From an uncultured Robinsoniella sp. (GTDB lineage: Bacteria; Bacillota; Clostridia; Lachnospirales; Lachnospiraceae), in NCBI GenBank assembly GCA_900540475.1, contig UQGG01000104.1, forward strand, positions 1-9,077: a stretch of DNA of 9,077 nt. The letters are read 5' to 3'. Under the pieces are notes generated by a model. It made no database searches. It had not been told where the DNA came from and saw only the letters and a program-made list of their open reading frames with translations. Below are positions 6,945 to 9,077 of this stretch, piece by piece. The position numbers and the translations under genes were made by a program. The stretch's first letter is position 1. Each line of letters starts with the position of its first letter.

Positions 6945-7720
6945 ATGAAAATTTGTGTAAGATATTGCGATTTAGAAGCGACGCTATCTGAATCAAGCAG
7001 ATAGCACTCCAGAAAGGGAGGTTTTAGGAAATGCTCATTTTCCTCAGCGTAACGAATCAACCGGTCATATGCCATGCCTATGCTGAAATAGTCCCCATGG
7101 TGTATGGTGGACAGATACCACCCCGCTTCTAAAGATCTGTATTCATATCCATCCCAGGGATGGGTTGTGTTCACAGGCACTGCCACATGGTATTCGTCCG
7201 GGGTCTTAAGATCTGAGAACAGCAGGCAAAAACCATCCGGTGTTACACCCCGTGCCTCCAGCGCAAGGTACAACTGCTCTATGGCAAATTCAATTTTTGA
7301 CTCTGTAATCGGGGACGGATCATATAAGAGCAGCTGCTCTGACTGCCGGACATAAGAAATATCGTAGTGGTTGGTATAAGACCCTGGATACTCTTTTGAA
7401 AGCGTCAGAAGCTGCCCCCGCGCTAACTGCTGTAATTTGTCATTTTGATAAAGTTCTTTCAATTTGGCTTTTGCAGCCTGCTGTACTTCTGCTTCGCCTG
7501 CATCCAATAACTTCATAATTTCAGTCAATGTAAAGCCACAGCTTTGGTACAGGCGAATGCCGGACACGGTTTCTATTTGCACAGAGGTATAGACACGATA
7601 ACCGTTTTCCGAAATGGCGGCGGGCTTGAGCAAGCCAATTTTATCGTAGTGCCGCAGCATCCTTGGTGTAACTCTATTTATGGCGGCAAACTCGCCAATA
7701 GAATATTGTTTCTCGGCCAC
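6929..7720 (-). CDS. MerR-family regulator with GyrI/BmrR-like effector domain
   Basis: This is a 263-residue regulator if started at the GTG at 7720. Residues about 6-74 are the MerR winged helix: YSIGEFA, then VTPRMLRHYDKIGLLKP, then NGYRVYTS, then the CGFTLTEI segment. A helical dimerisation region (about 75-112) follows. A GyrI-like small-molecule domain (about 118-263) contains GDYFSIGMAYDRLIRYAEEN and FLECYLLD; the Glu in ECYLLD lies where this fold binds cationic ligands. There is no conserved metal-binding cysteine pair, so a metal sensor is unlikely. GGGAGG (7728-7733) is 7 bases before the GTG. The in-frame ATG at 7759 lies upstream of a TATAAT box and is rejected as the start. The stop codon lies inside the downstream deiminase promoter. 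The likely role is ligand-dependent activation of the deiminase gene; the ligand is unknown, and an amine or drug-like cation is an inference. Confidence 0.9.
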   Translation of the reverse strand: MAEKQYSIGEFAAINRVTPRMLRHYDKIGLLKPAAISENGYRVYTSVQIETVSGIRLYQSCGFTLTEIMKLLDAGEAEVQQAAKAKLKELYQNDKLQQLARGQLLTLSKEYPGSYTNHYDISYVRQSEQLLLYDPSPITESKIEFAIEQLYLALEARGVTPDGFCLLFSDLKTPDEYHVAVPVNTTHPWDGYEYRSLEAGWYLSTIHHGDYFSIGMAYDRLIRYAEENEHFLKPPFLECYLLDSDSVASKSQYLTQIFIGLTP

Positions 7721-7747
7721 ATGACCACCTCCCATTGTTTTGCATAC

Positions 7748-7776
7748 ATTATACTGCATTTTCCTGTTACAAACAA
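7748..7776 (-). promoter_or_regulatory. Sigma-A-like promoter of the MerR gene
   Basis: On the minus strand an exact TATAAT (7748-7753) lies 17 bases downstream of TTGTTT (7771-7776). The -35 keeps the TTG of TTGACA. Transcription from here starts near 7741, just ahead of the GGGAGG at 7728-7733. That fixes the MerR start at the GTG at 7720 rather than the upstream ATG. The spacer is a normal 17 bp and shows no copy of the dyad before the deiminase gene, so self-activation through the same operator is not apparent. Confidence 0.65.
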
Positions 7777-7825
7777 TGAGAAGTTATCCTTCTACCCGCC
7801 GTTACAATCCATTATTTCCTGGTGG

Positions 7826-9077
7826 TCACCCGCTTGCTGCTTCCATAACCGCTGTAGCAGGATAAACCAGCCGATTTGCGGTAAGACCTGACAGGCTGCT
7901 TTTTGCCTGATTGAGTTTCGCGATCATATTCGTAATATCCCCTGCCTGATCTACTGTCAGATTTTTCCCAGCCAGGATTTCCGCCTCCGCCAGCACTTTT
8001 CTGAATCCATCAGCACTCTCCTGCGTATATGGAGATAAGTTTACTTTTTTCATTTCGCCAATTAATCCAAGCAGTGCGGTTTTATCGGCGGACTTTAAAA
8101 CAGGTGTGATCGGTTCTGCTGTCGCCGCTGCCTGGTTCAGGGTTACCGCAACTTTTTCTGCGGTATATCTGTCTGTCTCATCAATCCCAACTGTATACTC
8201 ACCAAAAGGTATCCTGGAAAATGTGTAACTGCCTTCCCGGTCCGCTGTGGTCTGGGCTTCTTTTTCTCCAAAGGTTCCGTAAAGTGTAACCTTAATCCCT
8301 TCCGGAGAATCCCCGGCAGCAGACATATCCACTTTGCCGCTGATCGTGTTTTCTATAAATTCAGCCCGCACTGAAATATCATTTCCCAAGCTGTCTATCT
8401 GGTAAGTGCCGTCAGCTGAAACACTTACTTCCACATCATTTACATAAGCCGCTTTTAATGAATAGCCTCTAAGAGGGCTAAATTCCAGAGTAACGCTCTT
8501 TCCCTCTTCTATGTGGCTCCCACTTTCTACATCGGCACCCTCAGAGGATGCCAGGATGCTGCCGCCTGACAAGGGCTGGGAATATTCCACCTTATGACTG
8601 TCTGTTTGCTGCACCGATGTTTTTCCCATCACTTCCAGTTCCATAATAATTGTTGAATCCCAGGCATACTTTGCCTTTACAATTTGAAACCTCATTGCCT
8701 TCACATTGGATGCCTTCTTTTTTTCCTCTTCGGAAAGGTTATAGACCTTTGTCTCAATTACATTTTCATCCGTTTCCCATACAATATCTGACCAGAGTGC
8801 CAGCTCTTCAAAATTTGTTCCATCTGAAGAAACCAGTATTTTACACTCTTGTGCACCGCGTCTTTGGGCATAGGATGTGGATAATTTCAGACTGGTGATA
8901 TCTTTCCCCTCCAGCCAGTCATACTGCAGGTATTTATTAGCATCGTCCTGATTTTCCAGAATTGCAAAACCATTTTTACTGGTGTCTGTATCCCCGTCAT
9001 TTGCTTTCTCCGGACCGGAATTTACAGATGTGGCTGGCGGGGAGACAGGCGCCGCTCTCCACGCCAAAGACAGAGAA
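7826..9077 (-). CDS. C-terminal part of a modular secreted protein (F5/8C, bacterial repeat, CnaB-like, FIVAR); 5' end outside window
   Basis: The frame is open through the right edge, so the start is off-window; the TTG at 9067 is not a credible start. About 417 residues are visible. Counting from that TTG, there is an F5/8 type C (discoidin-like) domain at about 5-148, with SSDGTNFEEL and a final MELEVMG. An InlB-like bacterial repeat follows at about 160-238 (GYSLKAAYVNDVEV). A CnaB/carboxypeptidase-regulatory beta-sandwich spans about 242-324 (ISGKV...GSYTFSRIPFGEYTV), and a FIVAR-type helical domain about 327-393. These are accessory carbohydrate-binding and spacer modules of large clostridial exo-enzymes; any catalytic domain lies off-window. 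The tail after FIVAR is only about 20 residues (GLTANRL...MEAASG), with no LPxTG or membrane helix. The gene ends 105 bases before the MerR start, with no strong terminator. An extracellular glycoside hydrolase is likely but unproven. Confidence 0.8.
   Translation of the reverse strand, partial: SLSLAWRAAPVSPPATSVNSGPEKANDGDTDTSKNGFAILENQDDANKYLQYDWLEGKDITSLKLSTSYAQRRGAQECKILVSSDGTNFEELALWSDIVWETDENVIETKVYNLSEEEKKKASNVKAMRFQIVKAKYAWDSTIIMELEVMGKTSVQQTDSHKVEYSQPLSGGSILASSEGADVESGSHIEEGKSVTLEFSPLRGYSLKAAYVNDVEVSVSADGTYQIDSLGNDISVRAEFIENTISGKVDMSAAGDSPEGIKVTLYGTFGEKEAQTTADREGSYTFSRIPFGEYTVGIDETDRYTAEKVAVTLNQAAATAEPITPVLKSADKTALLGLIGEMKKVNLSPYTQESADGFRKVLAEAEILAGKNLTVDQAGDITNMIAKLNQAKSSLSGLTANRLVYPATAVMEAASG

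Noticed and set aside
7780..7800. AGAAG/CTTCT hairpin as terminator of the F5/8C gene
   Set aside because: The stem is only 5 bp and is followed by CATTG rather than a T run.
7826..9067. TTG at 9067 as a true start of the right-hand gene
   Set aside because: The frame stays open to the window edge, no ribosome binding site is seen, and the start would fall at the very beginning of an F5/8C domain without a signal peptide. The gene is simply cut by the window.

Overview
The window looks like chromosomal DNA of a gut-type Firmicute, probably a Clostridia/Lachnospiraceae relative. Grounds: moderate GC by eye (not computed), strong GGAGG-type ribosome binding sites, GTG starts, and large multi-modular secreted proteins with F5/8 type C, Ig-like, helical-repeat and BspA-type leucine-rich repeat modules. 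The genus cannot be fixed from the sequence alone. There are no rRNA or tRNA genes, no recognisable transposase or insertion sequence, and no CRISPR array.

Layout. Bases 1-66 are a short leader with a perfect inverted repeat. A plus-strand AraC-family regulator (67-933) follows. It converges on a shared bidirectional terminator (964-1012) with a very large minus-strand gene (1016-5440) for a secreted zinc-thiolate GH127-type beta-L-arabinofuranosidase. A 307-base AT-rich intergenic region (5441-5747) holds the probable GH127 promoter. Further right, still on the minus strand, are a lipoprotein of the agmatine/peptidylarginine deiminase family (5748-6872), a MerR regulator with a GyrI/BmrR-like effector domain (6929-7720), and the C-terminal part of another modular secreted protein (7826 to the window edge).

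How the genes may work together. The outer genes form a plant-glycan utilisation neighbourhood: a surface or secreted arabinofuranosidase, a second F5/8C-containing extracellular protein, and an AraC regulator that is a plausible sugar sensor. Between them sits a compact module, MerR regulator then lipidated deiminase, transcribed in the same direction. The MerR gene's stop codon lies inside a consensus -35 box. That box is followed by a 19-bp spacer, the hallmark of MerR-activated promoters, and the spacer carries a near-perfect dyad. The simplest reading is that MerR senses a small molecule and switches on the deiminase from an operator embedded in the 3' end of its own gene. The same DNA can fold as a long RNA hairpin followed by a short T run, so it may also act as a terminator or attenuator.

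The most unusual points are the cell-surface (lipobox) location of an agmatine-deiminase-type enzyme, the promoter/operator/stop-codon overlap, and the GH127 enzyme carrying duplicated helical repeats and a strongly basic BspA-like C-terminal domain. None of these is shown to be a new system; each is given with a decisive test.
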